Shown: in pieces, positions 1 through 11,586 of the stretch
Layout of the letters: the number at the start of each line of letters is the position of its first letter
How positions within the stretch are numbered: position 1 is the stretch's first letter
NCBI RefSeq assembly: GCF_051020765.1
Contig: NC_134930.1
Coordinates: forward strand, 1,984,001-2,048,000
DNA: 64,000 bases
Origin: Lasioglossum baleicum
Taxonomy: Eukaryota; Arthropoda; Insecta; Hymenoptera; Halictidae
Reading direction: 5' to 3'
Notes under the pieces: generated by a model
Database searches by the model: none
What the model was told of the DNA's origin: nothing
What the model saw: only the letters and a program-made list of their open reading frames with translations
Translations under genes and position numbers: made by a program

Positions 1-327
1 TTTATTTTGTATAAAAAATTGTTATTAACTTTTTTCATTTAAACAATTTATTAAAAATAATTAATTTACACAATTCATTTTAACTAACTGTACTAACTAA
101 TATATCCTTAAAAATTTTTACCCTAAACCCCAAATGATCGTAATTTCCGCGCGATTCATTCGCGGAAATTCTAAAAGTTGATATTTAAACTTAAATTGCG
201 GCCAAGATTGTTCGAAATTGCCCGAGATTTTTTACACAAAGTTAGTTCAATATTATACCTTGCCAAAACGATTAGTGCCAGACCGAAGCTGCTTAACACT
301 TTTAAGATGTGCTTCCATTAATAAAAA

Positions 328-514
328 ATGAGCCGAAAACAGAGATTTCCAATTAGCCCATATTACTTAATGTTTAATAATTTTTTGAAAATTTTTTTTT
401 GCCATTTAAGCGTTGTACCTGTTGCAACCTGTCCACAAAATTTTAAACAAATTCGTTGGATAGTTTCAGTTTTACGGATTTTCGACCGCTTTTTGGCCAT
501 TTCGCACCACAGTG
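328..514. mobile_element. Right end of a further Transib-like element (start not found)
   Basis: The last part (GGCCATTTCGCACCACAGTG) precedes CGCCG at 515-519. It matches 48532-48647, where the end reads GGCACCACTGTG before CGCCG, so the heptamer here carries one substitution. The matching left end is not in the window. Positions 1-327 are AT-rich sequence in which I recognise nothing. Confidence 0.45.
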
Positions 515-519
515 CGCCG

Positions 520-1029
520 CACAGTGGGACCTTTCGTTCAAATCGGAGAAAAAATCAAAGAACTTTCAATAGAAATGAGGTAGAGCGAAGAAATTTTTTA
601 AAAATTAAAGCTGAAACTTTGCAGAATATGGGAAAAATAGGGAGATTATGGTAAGAACGTTTTTTAACGTTGAGAAAATTCGTTAAACTTGCACAATTTC
701 AAGAAAATTGTGGTTTTTCCAATACCACGCGCGGAAAAATTTTTTTTTAAAATGCTGTACTTCATTTCCTGTAGATTTTGTCACGCTGATTTCAAATCTG
801 GTCTAAAAATTTGTCTACGACCTCAGGATATTGCAAAATCGATTTCTTGAAATTCTACATGTTTAACGAATTTTCTCAAGGTTAAAAAACGTTCTTACCA
901 TAATCTCCCTATTTTTCACATATTCTGCAATGTCTCAGCTTTAATTTTTAAAAAATTTCATCGCTCTACCTCATTTCTATCGAAAGTTCTTTGATTTTGT
1001 CTCCGATTTGGACGAAAGGTCCCACTGTG
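520..1029. mobile_element. Transib-like foldback element (510 bp), TSD CGCCG
   Basis: Starts CACAGTGGGAC and ends GTCCCACTGTG. It is flanked on both sides by CGCCG (515-519 and 1030-1034). The outer ~150 bp are inverted copies of each other, with a middle containing ACCACGCGCGG. The terminal heptamer CACAGTG and the GC-rich 5-bp duplication of CGNCG form are features of the Transib superfamily, whose ends resemble V(D)J recombination signals. No transposase, so non-autonomous. The same family recurs at 38635-39145 and, longer, at 14166-14892. Confidence 0.7.
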
Positions 1030-1034
1030 CGCCG

Positions 1035-2630
1035 CACAGTGGGTTCGATTGAAGAAGCACGCGACATTTTTTAATAACTCTTAAACCACTGAAGATATTG
1101 CAATGAACTGAATGTATAAAAAAATAATTCCTTCTCAATGATTTTTAACCTTATATATTTCACATTTGTTTAACCATTTTTATTAATTTAAAATAGTTTT
1201 ATAAATTATTTATTCTATAATGTTGTATTTAATATATATATTTTCGCAATTTAATGCGAATAGATAAAATGTTTAAGTTTTACATTATTGAGAAAAATTT
1301 GTCAAGGCCGAAAATCTTGAAAAATTGCAATTTTTACCACTTTTGATCGTTTATAATTTGTAAACCAATTAACTAATTTCAATGAAATTTTCAGAGCGTA
1401 TATAATTTATACCAGTTGACAAAACACATTTTTTAAATTTTCGTTATTGGGCCCGCTAAAAAAGCTGTAAAAATCAATTTTTGGTATTGTTTTTAACAAT
1501 TCCGACCAAATGCATTTTTTCAACTTATTTATTAAACGTCATTTGCTAAACTAATTCTTCTAGTCTTACAGAGAAATTAAAGTCGTTAGGACCATATTCA
1601 TATAAAAGTTATTCTGATTTAAAGTGTGTGGAATCAGTTATGCTCCTTACTGTATATGAAGTTCTAAAAATAAAATATAATTGATATATATTAACTTACT
1701 TGATGTATTATATTAAATAATATGAACAGAAAACATATAAAACTGAAAATCATTTCGGAATCACAGTACTGCACAGGCTGATAGTTTTGCTCTGACTGAC
1801 GATAATTCTGTTTCAATCCACAATTTGCGTCGACAAAACAAAACATAAAGATTTGAAGATCGATGCGCGTAAACAATTACAATGTAACTTATGCACTGTC
1901 GAAAAGAATTCGTCAAATTCAATGCAGTCAAAATATCAGAGATGAACGACTGACTTATTTACTGCAAAATATAAATTAATATTAAATAGAAATATAATAG
2001 AAATATAAATATTCAACACAGTTCTGTCAGACTTTCAGAGGCTGCGTACTTGACGAATTCAGCGCGTAGCGCGCGTCCGAGCGCGGACAAGATAACGCGA
2101 CGCGGATGTCTTCAGACAATAATATCTTGAAAAAGGACTCGAACAAGGAAATAATTTTTGTCACATTACATAGAGGAAGGTTCACTGAATAGATTCTTAC
2201 TTGTTAAAAAGTGGGTCCTCCTGGGACCCGACAGATAGCGTATGTCAAAGATACAAATTTTTAACGATTATTTTCATTTTGCTCAGTATTTTTTAAAAAT
2301 GTGTTATATATCATAATTGTCAATGAAAAGTATGATTTCTTATCAATAAAGTGTGCATTTTGATGTAGAAAAAAATTCAGGGCAAGATGTTGATCACCGT
2401 TATCAGGACACTTTAAGAATGAACAGCCAAATTATGTAGGGAAAATGATATTCCTAAACTGTCTAGCATCATGCATGTATCGCAACTAGAACTGCTATTG
2501 TATTTGACTAATTTTATCATTTTCGTGATCGGTAGACATTTAGAAATCGATAGCAATTGAAAAAATATCAAAATTAGAAAGTTGATTTTTTCGTAGAATG
2601 TCGCGTGCTTCTTCAATCGAGCCCACTGTG
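1035..2630. mobile_element. Transib-like element (1.6 kb), TSD CGCCG shared with its neighbour
   Basis: Termini CACAGTGGGTTCGATTGAAG and its inverse CTTCAATCGAGCCCACTGTG. Flanks are CGCCG at 1030-1034, which is also the right duplication of the preceding element, and CGCCG at 2631-2635. The terminal inverted repeat is about 35 bp. The interior is AT-rich with no recognisable transposase; the small open frames inside look random. Confidence 0.65.
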
Positions 2631-2728
2631 CGCCGTTTAGTGCGGTTCCGCGTGCTGTTTGTCGAAATGTTTAGGTCTGTACAAGGCATTACATTGAATT
2701 GTAGATTATACTTTGACATAAATTGTAC

Positions 2729-3227
2729 GTAAACGTGAAGAAATACCTATTAACGGCGCATTGAACCTGTGAGCGAAGACGTATGTAGCGGGCACCGCGA
2801 GCATTTCGATCATCACGACGTCGAACTTCTTGTTGCTGTTGGGCGCGTAGATCGCTTTCATGTCCGTGTGGTTGAATATATGTTCGGAGAGTTTCTCAGC
2901 CATCTCGAACAGACTATCTTCGACGAACGACAACCATTCGTACTTGTCGAATCGAAGCTTAACAAATTCGAAGGTCCTGGCATCCTTGTACGTTCCGCTG
3001 ATGTTGATTTGCTTGAACGTCGTCGAGTTCATGTTTGGGATCGGATTCGGTGTGACAAGCACGATTTCGTGGCCGCGTTCGTGCAGCTCGAGAAATAATC
3101 GCCGGTACGGGATCTGGTGGCTGTAAGAAGGTGTCGGGACGAGGGCTAAGATCCTGGCTGGATCCGCTTGCCTGGCGATGCACAACAGGCCGAACACCGA
3201 GACTACGATCATCACATCGAACCTCAT
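2729..3227 (-). CDS. UGT paralogue, exon 1 only (gene continues off left edge)
   Basis: The first exon of a second UGT, the same length (499 nt) as exon 1 of the complete gene and with the same donor position (TTTAC before GTACAA at 2729). It has a signal peptide, PSYSHQIPYRRLFLELHERG with the catalytic His, NHTDMKAIYAPNSN, and FDVVMIEM with the catalytic Asp. It is open and very similar in protein to the other copy, so it is likely functional. Exons 2-5 are not between here and position 1, so they must lie outside the window. The 5-prime flank is also shared with the other copy. Confidence 0.85.
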
Positions 3228-3775
3228 GATAGACGAGATTCAGTGATCAACTATCGGAGCTGGCCGCGAAACTACTAATCATCGGATCGCACGTTAACGT
3301 AAACTCGAGAACGTTGAGCTTTATGATGTAGCAGTATCAGTAGTACAATCCATAGATGGTGCTGCTGAGTCACGGTGTCAATGCGTGGTGTTATAGCAAT
3401 TCATTGTCCACCGTCTTACGCGACGTTGCAAAACTCGAGGCCCCAGCACGTAATACTGAACTTGAAACAAGAGATCTATTAATTTTCTTCCGGTTTTACC
3501 TTATATCGCTAATGGAAGGAATGACTCAAATAGATATCATTAATTCCACAAGTGCTTTTTCATGTCTGATTACTTTTGTTCCTATATCAGTGATCGTGGT
3601 CTTGATTGGAAACTCAAGCACAGAATGACAACTGCAGTGACCAGACTGATTGTGAGTATCTTTATGCAAATTAATAATTTTCGTTCTTAATGTCAACGAA
3701 CGAAAATTGAATAGAGATAGCTTTATTGAATTAACAGCAATGTGACTCTAGCCTTCTATTTTTTTGTTGCGTTGA
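3228..3775 (-). promoter_or_regulatory. Upstream flank of left UGT, duplicated at 50089-50690
   Basis: This stretch aligns with the DNA upstream of the complete UGT: both share TCAGTANTACAATCCATAGA-type sequence, GCTGCTGAGTCA, a repeated TTATAGCAATTCAT block and AGCAATGTGACT near the far end. It should therefore hold the promoter and 5-prime UTR carried along in the tandem duplication. I see no convincing TATA box at a fixed distance in both copies, so the exact start site is unknown. No coding sequence recognised. Confidence 0.45.
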
Positions 3776-4528
3776 CCCAGATAGCACACGACGTCTTAAA
3801 AACGTTCATTTTACGTCTATTTTAGGTCTGAAAATCTTACGTCCTAAAAAGACGTCTTTAAAACGCTCTTAAGACCATAAACAGAGTCGTATTTATATAT
3901 GTATAGCCATAATCTAGCAGTAAGTATTAGCATTGGTATTATTTGTTCGAGTTAGTGTTTATGCTTCAATTTCATTTTCAATTTCAATTTCAATCTCAAT
4001 TCTAAATCCAATTCCAATTTCAATTTCTATTTCCACCTCAATTTCAATTCCAATTTCAATTTTTATTGTGATTTTAATTGTAATTGTAATTTTAATGTCT
4101 ATTATTTTTAATTGCAATTGTTATTTTTATTACACTTTTTATTTCAATTCCACATGCGTTTTTCTGATTAATCTGGTTTAACTTTAAACTTATTTTTGTC
4201 GAAATCTATTTTTGCTGTTTCCTCCTTTTAGTTTAATTAACGTTATCCACCTTTTAGACTTCTTAGGGGCGTCTTAAGAACCTCCCGAATGTCCTACGAA
4301 CGTCTCCTGAACGTCTTATTAAACGTCAAACAGACGTTTTTTAAGACGTACCGTTCTCTGACACAAGACGTTCAGGAGACGTTTGAAAGACGTTCGCAGG
4401 ACATTCGAGACATCTTTAAGACGTCTGGATGTACAACTGTCGGCGTTTTAAGGACATCTTTAAGACGTCTGGATGTATAACTGTCGGCGTTTTAAGGACA
4501 TCTTTAAGACGTCTTTGTGCTATCTGGG
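3776..4528. mobile_element. GACGTC-rich TIR element A
   Basis: Ends are CCCAGATAGCACA and TGTGCTATCTGGG. Inside both arms are many GACGTCTT/AAGACGTC units, and the centre holds a CAATTTC/CAATTCC minisatellite (about 3960-4160). The duplicated UGT flank near 50690 lacks it (GAGTTCAGTG there), which shows it is an insertion. No clear target duplication and no transposase, so I leave the superfamily open. Open frames here come from the simple repeats. Confidence 0.65.
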
Positions 4529-4635
4529 CAGTGTTTTGTGTTCCTTGTGTGCCATTTTTGTCGTAAATGCATAGAATCTGCAGTCTAGTAATAGCATAAA
4601 ATTGTTTAATATATTGCTATATTTTAATATAACGT

Positions 4636-5424
4636 CCCGGATAGCACAAAGACATCTTCAATTGGACATTCAGACGTCTTAAACATGTCCCGAACATCTT
4701 GTGTTATAAAACGGTACATCTTTAACACGTCTGTTTGACGTCAAATAATAAAAGACGTTCAGGATTCGTTCGTAGGACATTCGTGTGGTCTTATAGACGT
4801 CCCTAAGAAGTCTTAAAGGTCCATAAATGTTAATTAAATTAAAAGAAGGGAAGAGTAAAAATAGATTTCGACAAAAACGAGTTTAAAGATAAACCAATAA
4901 ATATTGGGTTGGTAAGAAAGTATTTTCGGTATTTTAAAGTGAAATAAAACCGAATTTCTTTATTCAAACAATGAACTTTAATCAATAAAATATTTTCGTA
5001 TTTATTCTTTTTGGCAAAAGATCAGCGAACAAACGGGAGAATATCTTATTCATTAAAATTCGTTGCTTGGATAAAAAAATTGGGCTCTATTTCACCTCAA
5101 AATACCGAAATTACTTTCTTGCCAAGCCAATCAAAATAAGCCAAAAAATAGCATTATCAGAAGAACGCATATGGAATTGACATAAAAAGTGTAATAAAAA
5201 TAACAACTACACTTAAAATCCCAATAAAAATAATAAAAATTAAAATCACAATATAAATTGGAATTGGAATTGGAAGTGGAAGTGGAAGTGGACGTGGAAT
5301 TGGAATTGGAATTGAAGCAAAAACACTAACTCGAACAAATAATACGTCTCTTTAGGATGCAAGACTTTCAGACCTAAAATACACGTAAAATGGACGTCTA
5401 GGAGACGTCGTGTGCTCTCTAGGG
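4636..5424. mobile_element. GACGTC-rich TIR element B
   Basis: A second member of the same family, ends CCCGGATAGCACAAAG and GTGTGCTCTCTAGGG, again with GACGTCT repeats and a GGAATTGGAAGTGG minisatellite near 5255-5330. It is absent at the matching place in the other UGT flank (about 50790). A mariner remnant sits inside it. Confidence 0.6.
4905..5137. mobile_element. Mariner-derived remnant nested in element B
   Basis: Left end TTGGGTTGGTAAGAAAGTA, right end ACTTTCTTGCCAAGCCAA: imperfect inverted termini typical of mariner elements, separated by only ~200 bp. The inner CTATTTCACCTCAAAATACC resembles the sub-terminal DNA of such elements. Internally deleted, with no transposase frame. Confidence 0.6.
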
Positions 5425-6066
5425 TATACATTAAGAATTAATGTAATTTTACGTAATACCAATAAGAAACACGCCAATATTGATTCTGTTCTAAATTATT
5501 TAATTAATTAAATTAAATTATTTAACTAAATTATTTAAATTATAACTAAATTAATAATTATAACTAAAATAAATTATAAACTAAATAAACTATAATAAAT
5601 AAATTATAACTAAATTATTTAAAATATATTAATACCCTCGACGTATTGCACATTAAAAACAGTGAATTACTTTTGATCAATCAAAAAGAAACACATTTGA
5701 TGATAACTCATGAACAAGTAATGTTTTTGTACTACCCCTATTCACAAAATGCTTCCTCTTAAACAGTAGACTTTTACATGAGAGCCTCAGCTCATTGGTC
5801 AATATGTTACTTTTTTGTTCACAGACTAATATGAGTTTAACGTGGTTGTTGACAGAACTCCTTATAGGTTGTATACATATGTACGTACATACATACATAA
5901 TTTCCCACCGAAGTTGGACATCTTAAATACGTTGCTGATTTTAAGCTGTCTTGTTAAAAAACTGCTATTACTTTTAATCCTATAACTTTTATTTTAAACA
6001 TTTTCACGCACTATTTAAAATAACGATGACATTTCTGGTAGATAGAGTCCATGCATGAACACACTA
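5425..6066. other. Intergenic AT-rich DNA, no gene seen
   Basis: Holds AT-rich runs built on AATTAAATTA and AAATTATAACT (about 5490-5625), a short TACA microsatellite (about 5878-5900), and a block near 5935-6065 shared with the other UGT flank. No coding or RNA gene recognised. Confidence 0.5.
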
Positions 6067-6705
6067 TACAGGGTGTCCCACACAACTGGAATAGGCTGCA
6101 TCTCCTAAATGGTCGGGAATAGAGGAAAATATTATAAGAAAAAGTTGGAAAGCATCAGACGGTGCATACTACGCAACTAATTTTATGCACTTTTGTGCAT
6201 CGGTGCATCAGAAAAATGCAACTGCACTTTTTAAAAAATGGAATCCTACATTTTTGACTGCACCAATCGATGCAGTTTGTTGTGCTCTACATAAAAGTAC
6301 TAACATACTTATGCCCTAAACTTATTCGTTAAGAAATTATCGAAGCTAAAGTTCACTGAATTATTTCGGTCTCGGCAAGTGTTCCGGAGTACCTACGTAA
6401 AATGTTCCATTATAAATCAGAGAACTTTTAGCTTCGATAACTTCCTAACGAATAAGTTTAGGGCATAAGTATGTTAGTACTTTTATGTAGAGCACAACAA
6501 ACTGCATCGATTGGCGCAGTCAAAAATGTAGGTTTTCAGTTTTAAAAAAAGTGCAGTTGCATTTTTCTGATGCACCGATGCACAAAAGTGCATAAAATTA
6601 GTTGCGTAGTATGCACCGTCTGATGCCATTCAACTTTTTCTTATAATATTTTCCTCTATTCCCGACCGTCTAGGAGGTACAACCAGTTGCGTTGGACACC
6701 CTGTA
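6067..6705. mobile_element. TACAGGGTGT foldback element, TA-flanked
   Basis: Termini TACAGGGTGTCCCACACAAC and its imperfect inverse, with TA on both sides (6065-6066, 6706-6707). The arms are ~290 bp and near-complementary (for example TTAGCTTCGATAA in both orientations), with a short loop at about 6360-6400. The other UGT flank keeps only the block GGGACACGCTGTATA at this place. Non-coding; TA flanks suggest Tc1/mariner-type mobilisation, unproven. Confidence 0.65.
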
Positions 6706-8287
6706 TAAGATTGCGCGAATTAATGTAAAACTTGTTTAAACGAAACTGAAGGAGCTAATGTGAAATCAGATTCTAATTCCCTTATACATACATAAATGGC
6801 TTTGATGAAGTACAAATAAAATAGTTCTCTATTATACAGAGTGTTCCGTTTGATATAACTCCTGAACAGTACGTGACAAGATGATAATAAGACAGAGATG
6901 TAGGGGGCCTTAAATCATCATTTTCTATGTAGAATGTCACTATGCATAATACATTTCGGTTTATTTTTTCAAGGTTATCTCAAGGTCGCTTTATGATTAT
7001 TAAATGGAATGCCATATGTTTGTTTTGATATTATGAGGGTAAGAAAAAAAAACAAGTTAAGGATGTTCTGGAGGTATATAAAAACGCAACAAAATTTTTG
7101 AAAATTTGACAAGAAATAATTCTTACTAAATTAATGCAATTACCAAAGTTTGTGTTCGACTCACTGCACCGTTTAAGAATTATAGCAACTTAAAGTTTGC
7201 ACATTTTAACACGTCTTCTTATGGAGAATTCATAAAATTCCACTTCAAACCCTATTTAAACCTTGAAAAAACGCAACTAGAAACTCCAGTTTTTTTATAT
7301 GTAGTAAAAATTATGTAATTAATTATGTTCAAAATTTGTTAAGATTCACTAAACAGTTACAGAGCAAAAAAATTATAAACTGTTACAAAACGTCAAATTT
7401 ATCGTGTTGTCTCCCACTAGCATGGAAACGCGACAAGTGTAGACCACTGAATATAGCTACAGAGGGTACAGTATTCGCAAAAGTTTAATGCAAAATATAC
7501 TCATGAATGGCTTTCATTGTCAATATATTGATAGATTTCGAATTTCTTGTACTTTTGTCTCCCATTGTACCTCCAGAACATACTTAAGCAGTGTCTCTTA
7601 CTTTTTAACAGTACTGTAGTCTGGTTTCGAAATGATCTACTCATGAAAAAAGTAACTCCTAGTTGGCAAGTAATGGGAGTCATCTTACATAAGATATATC
7701 AATAAATGCAAGCAGTGACTCTGTTGCAATCTCTGATCTGTTCGTTCATTATCGGTCTGTCAATTATCGTTAACTGCGGATGATATCATGAACTATTACG
7801 TGTGATTATTTAGCGGTTATTACTGTCCAACAGCCAGAAAACGTTTCGATTCTCACTATGTAATTCTTATAGAGTTTTTCGCGCTGATTCCTAGACTGCC
7901 CTTAATTTTTCCCCTAGACGCACAGTTTTTGAATTTGAGTTTGAAAAAAAGACATATTTTTCAACATTAAACAAATATTGTGATGTTATTATAAAAGATA
8001 TTGAATTTTTCTTTACAGCAAAAGATTCTGTAGACTTTCCTGAATACAGTGATATCCAATATTAATACATTATGATTAAATATGTTTAAACAATCATTAA
8101 AGATGGAGATACACCACTTATGCACCAAATTTTGAGGATATTTTTGAATTTATCTCAAAAAATAAGGGTCCAGCGGAAAATCGAACTCTACTTTTATCTT
8201 GAGAACTCTTTCAAGTTTGCAACGACGACGTTTTCTTCGAACCAGAAAGCAAAATATCTTCGTCCGACACGAGTTGCCGCCAGGCAG

Positions 8288-8800
8288 AGTTGTGCTAATT
8301 GAATTACATTGTAATTCAATTACGTAATTGAATTACATTGTATTTCAATTAATAGTAATTCAATTACGTCGCAACTGAATTACTATATAATTGAAATACA
8401 ATTTAATTCAATTACTAAGTATTTTAATCAGATGTGTAATTGAAATACAATATAATTGAAATACAATATAATTGAAATAATATAATTGAAATGCAATGTA
8501 TAATTGAAATGCAATGTATAATTGAAATATAATGTATAATTGAAATACAATATAATTGAAATACAATATAATTGAAACACAATATAATTGAAACACAATA
8601 TAGTTGAAATGCAATGTATAATTGACAATTGTAATTTAATTGAATGAAGATCTGAATTATAAATTACAATATAATTGAATTACAATGTAATTCAATTACA
8701 ATGTATTTTATAATTGTACTCCATTGCAATTACGAATTACATTGTAATTTAATTGAATGAAGATCTGAATTATAAAATACATTGTAATTCAATTATATAA
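8288..8800. repeat. AATTGAAATACAATAT minisatellite
   Basis: Imperfect tandem copies of a 16-20 bp unit (ATAATTGAAATACAATAT and variants with AATGCAATGT or AACACAAT), about 25 copies, with an ATTACAATGTAATTCAATT palindromic variant at each side. Low complexity, non-coding. Confidence 0.75.
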
Positions 8801-9158
8801 GAATTGATGATTTCGGCGCAAGGTTCGATCAGTTGTAACACTACAGCAATTGTGCAATTATTTAACCATGTATCTCGATGTTCCGATCCTAATCATGGAT
8901 CGGAATCATTGTGGATCATTTTCGTTAAGAAACATTTATTGCGCGTGAAAATTTTCGTAAGAAAAAATTAAATTTTGTAAGATAATTTTATACCACACCT
9001 GTGCAAATCACAGGATCAAATAAATTTGAAGCACTTACTTGCTGCGAAAAAGAGAGTGCGAAAAACATTAAGAATAAATTGTTATTTGTATAAAGAGAGA
9101 GAGAGACCATATACAACAGCTATGGGCGGAGATATGTAACTGAGCAACCATGTGCTAA

Positions 9159-9395
9159 CCACAATGTAAAGGAGTGAGGTGATTCACATATAGACGGGCA
9201 GTAGTTGATTGGTTGATCGATATCGATATATGGTGAAAACATAGTCACCTCTGGCGGCGAATTTGAACATCGTGAACGAACATTTGTTCAAATTCGCCGC
9301 CAGAGGTGACTATGTTTTCACCATATATCGATATCGATCAACCAATCAACTACTGCCTGTCTATATGTGAATCACCTCACTCCTTTACATTGTGG
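9159..9395. repeat. Near-perfect 237-bp hairpin
   Basis: The arms at 9159-9271 and 9286-9395 are almost exactly complementary (I noticed one mismatch, GACGGGC against GACAGGC), with a loop of ~14 bp. The ends are CCACAATGTAAAGG and its inverse. A young MITE or foldback; no clear target duplication. Confidence 0.75.
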
Positions 9396-9595
9396 TATGC
9401 TCCACTTTTTTTTTCTTACCTTCATAATATCAAAACAAACATATGGCATTCCATTTAAAAAATACAGTGACTTTTAAATAACCTTGAAAAAATGTGGTTG
9501 AACATTTTTTGTTACAGTGACACTCTATATAGAAAATTATGATTAAAGTCCGGAGTTATATCAAACGGCACTTACCGTGGGTCACCCGGTATATT

Positions 9596-10260
9596 CCTGG
9601 ATCTTGCAGTTATCTTATCGCCTATCAATGGTCTTCATGATGTGTACCCACGAAAATTTATAGTTTACGTATTACAATTCGGTTAGAAATATTAACAGTA
9701 TGAAGTTATAAATAATTATATTAGGAGTAATCGAGCAAAACATTCTAAAAGTATTATATTTTCTTGTAACGTACCATGTAAAAAAAGCTTGTACGTTAGA
9801 AAAATTAAAGTGATTAATACTTTACAAAACTAAAATTATTCCATGAGGAAATCCATGCAATGAAAAGTATTCGCGAGACCAAAGAAGATTGACGTCACAA
9901 CTTCATATTGACATAATAGCAGGAGCTGGTCTAATAACGGTTGTTATGATCGTCCCAAGATTAATAAGTGGTTTCAACAATTTATGACAAGATAAAACAT
10001 CAAACAATCCATGATAATCTATCCGCCATAAAGTGGGATTAGAATTTATAGAGGAACAGAATCGCTGTGGTGAAAAAGTGGAAGATTATACATACATTCT
10101 GATAAGCATTTTAATTGGAAAATGGCAATAGCTTTAACAAAAAAACTATAGTTAAACCCTTCAGTGACTAGCTAGTGACTGGTTACGTAATGCATGCAGG
10201 CAAATTTTTAGTAGCCACAATGTTGTAAAAATTTAATAAATTACATTACTTATATGTATG
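9596..10260. other. Intergenic, nothing recognised
   Basis: AT-rich DNA with no long open frame, no tRNA-like boxes and no inverted ends that I could pair. Confidence 0.4.
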
Positions 10261-10262
10261 TA

Positions 10263-11119
10263 TACAGGGTGAGTCCGAAAAAACAGAATACCTAAATATC
10301 TCCGTTACTTTTCGTTGTACAAAAAAACTTCTTAGGACAAAGTTACACTGTTTGAAGGGCCACATGTAACGGTGTAAGGGAAAAAATTTTCAAGGTCATT
10401 TTTTACAAGATTTCAAGGTCATCGATATTTTTTTAAATGGAATGATGTATTTTTTAATACATCAATCGATGCAGCTGGACATTCGTTATAAAAAAGTACT
10501 AACCTATGTATGTCGAAAAGTTAGTAGTTCACGAGATATTTCAATTTAAATAACTCTAAAACACCATTACTGTCGTACTAACAATAAGACGGGCTAACAA
10601 TAAGTTGAAATGGAAGAGTAAAAATTGAAGTTGAAATGGAAGAATAGAAATTGAAGTTGAAGTGGAAGAGTTGAAATTGAAGTTGAAATGGAAGAGTTGA
10701 AATTAAAGTTGAAATTAAAGTTGGAATTGAAAAATTGACATTGAAAAATTGACATTGAAATTGAAATTGATGTTAGCGTTTACTAGCTTATGTAACGTCT
10801 TAGTAAGACAGTAATGGTGTTTTAGAGTTATTTAAATTGAAATATCTCCTGAACTACTAACTTTTCGACATACATAGGTTACTACTTTTTTATAACGAAT
10901 GTCCAGTTGCATCGATTGATGTATTAAAAAATACCTCATTCCATTTAAAAAAATATCAATGACCTTGATATCTCATAAAAAAATGACCTCGAAAATTTTT
11001 TCCCTTACACCCTTACATGTGGCCCTTCAAGCAGTGTAACTTGGTCGTAAGAAGTTTTTTTGTACAACGAAAAGTAACGGAGATATTTAAGTGTTCTGTT
11101 TCTTCGGACTCACCCTGTA
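10263..11119. mobile_element. TACAGGGTGAGTCCG foldback, TA-flanked
   Basis: Ends TACAGGGTGAGTCCGAA and its inverse with TA on each side (10261-10262, 11120-11121). The arms are ~330 bp and the centre carries a GAAATTGAAGTTGAAATGG minisatellite (about 10600-10770). A second member lies in UGT intron 3. No transposase. 11120-11422 beyond it holds nothing recognised. Confidence 0.7.
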
Positions 11120-11422
11120 TATATTTCGTACGCAATTTTGTACTTTTTAAAAATAAAAAGCTATTATTTACCAATAATATCGACTTTTTAATGATTGTAC
11201 TTGGAGAAATTAGCACTAAAATAACAATAAATTTCATCAGGAAGCAACTGTCGAAACACGCTCATTGAAGTTGTAAGAAATCGCGAGAGCAACGTGGGCA
11301 CTTGAAGGTGTCATAAATTACCCTCCCCGATACTTTTTCATCGAGAACGAAGGACTGTCCTGCGACTTCGGTACTGGGTCGTTACGGGGTGGTAAGAGAA
11401 GGTTTGGGAGATTAGGAGTGTA

Positions 11423-11581
11423 TACAGGGTGTTTCAAAACTTCTGCAGAACCCGGAATTGGAAGGTTCCTGAGGTCATCTGAAGCGACAATTTCCTCTGC
11501 AAAAAGGCGTCCGCTGCTTCGTTCAGTAGTTATTAACGAAAAACACGGAACAATCAGAGCGCGACCTAGACGCGTTCAGCA
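11423..11581. mobile_element. Left arm of a TACAGGGTGT foldback, cut by the Transib-like chain
   Basis: Begins TACAGGGTGTTTCAAAAC and runs through GTTATTAACGAAAAACACGG and GCGCGACCTAGACGCG, just as in the complete foldbacks at 22009 and 23196. It stops at CGGCG (11582-11586), where the Transib-like chain begins. In intact relatives the centre reads GGCCCGGCGCGCCAAC, so a CGGCG target was available there. Confidence 0.65.
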
Positions 11582-11586
11582 CGGCG

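Larger units (their letters stand above)
6836..9595. repeat. Large foldback, ~200-bp arms, with minisatellite and hairpin inside
   Basis: The left arm (6836-7045: GTTCCGTTTGATATAACTCC, CATATGTTTGTTTTGATATT) recurs inverted at 9405-9595. Between the arms lie 1.2 kb of unrecognised AT-rich DNA (7046-8287), an AATTGAAATACAATAT array and a separate hairpin. No gene found. The short open frames near 8408-8628 are products of the array. Confidence 0.5.

Noticed and set aside
2706..2728. Coding extension of the left UGT exon 1 past 2729
   Set aside because: The frame stays open, but the residues diverge from the other copy and a shared GT donor lies at 2728-2727.
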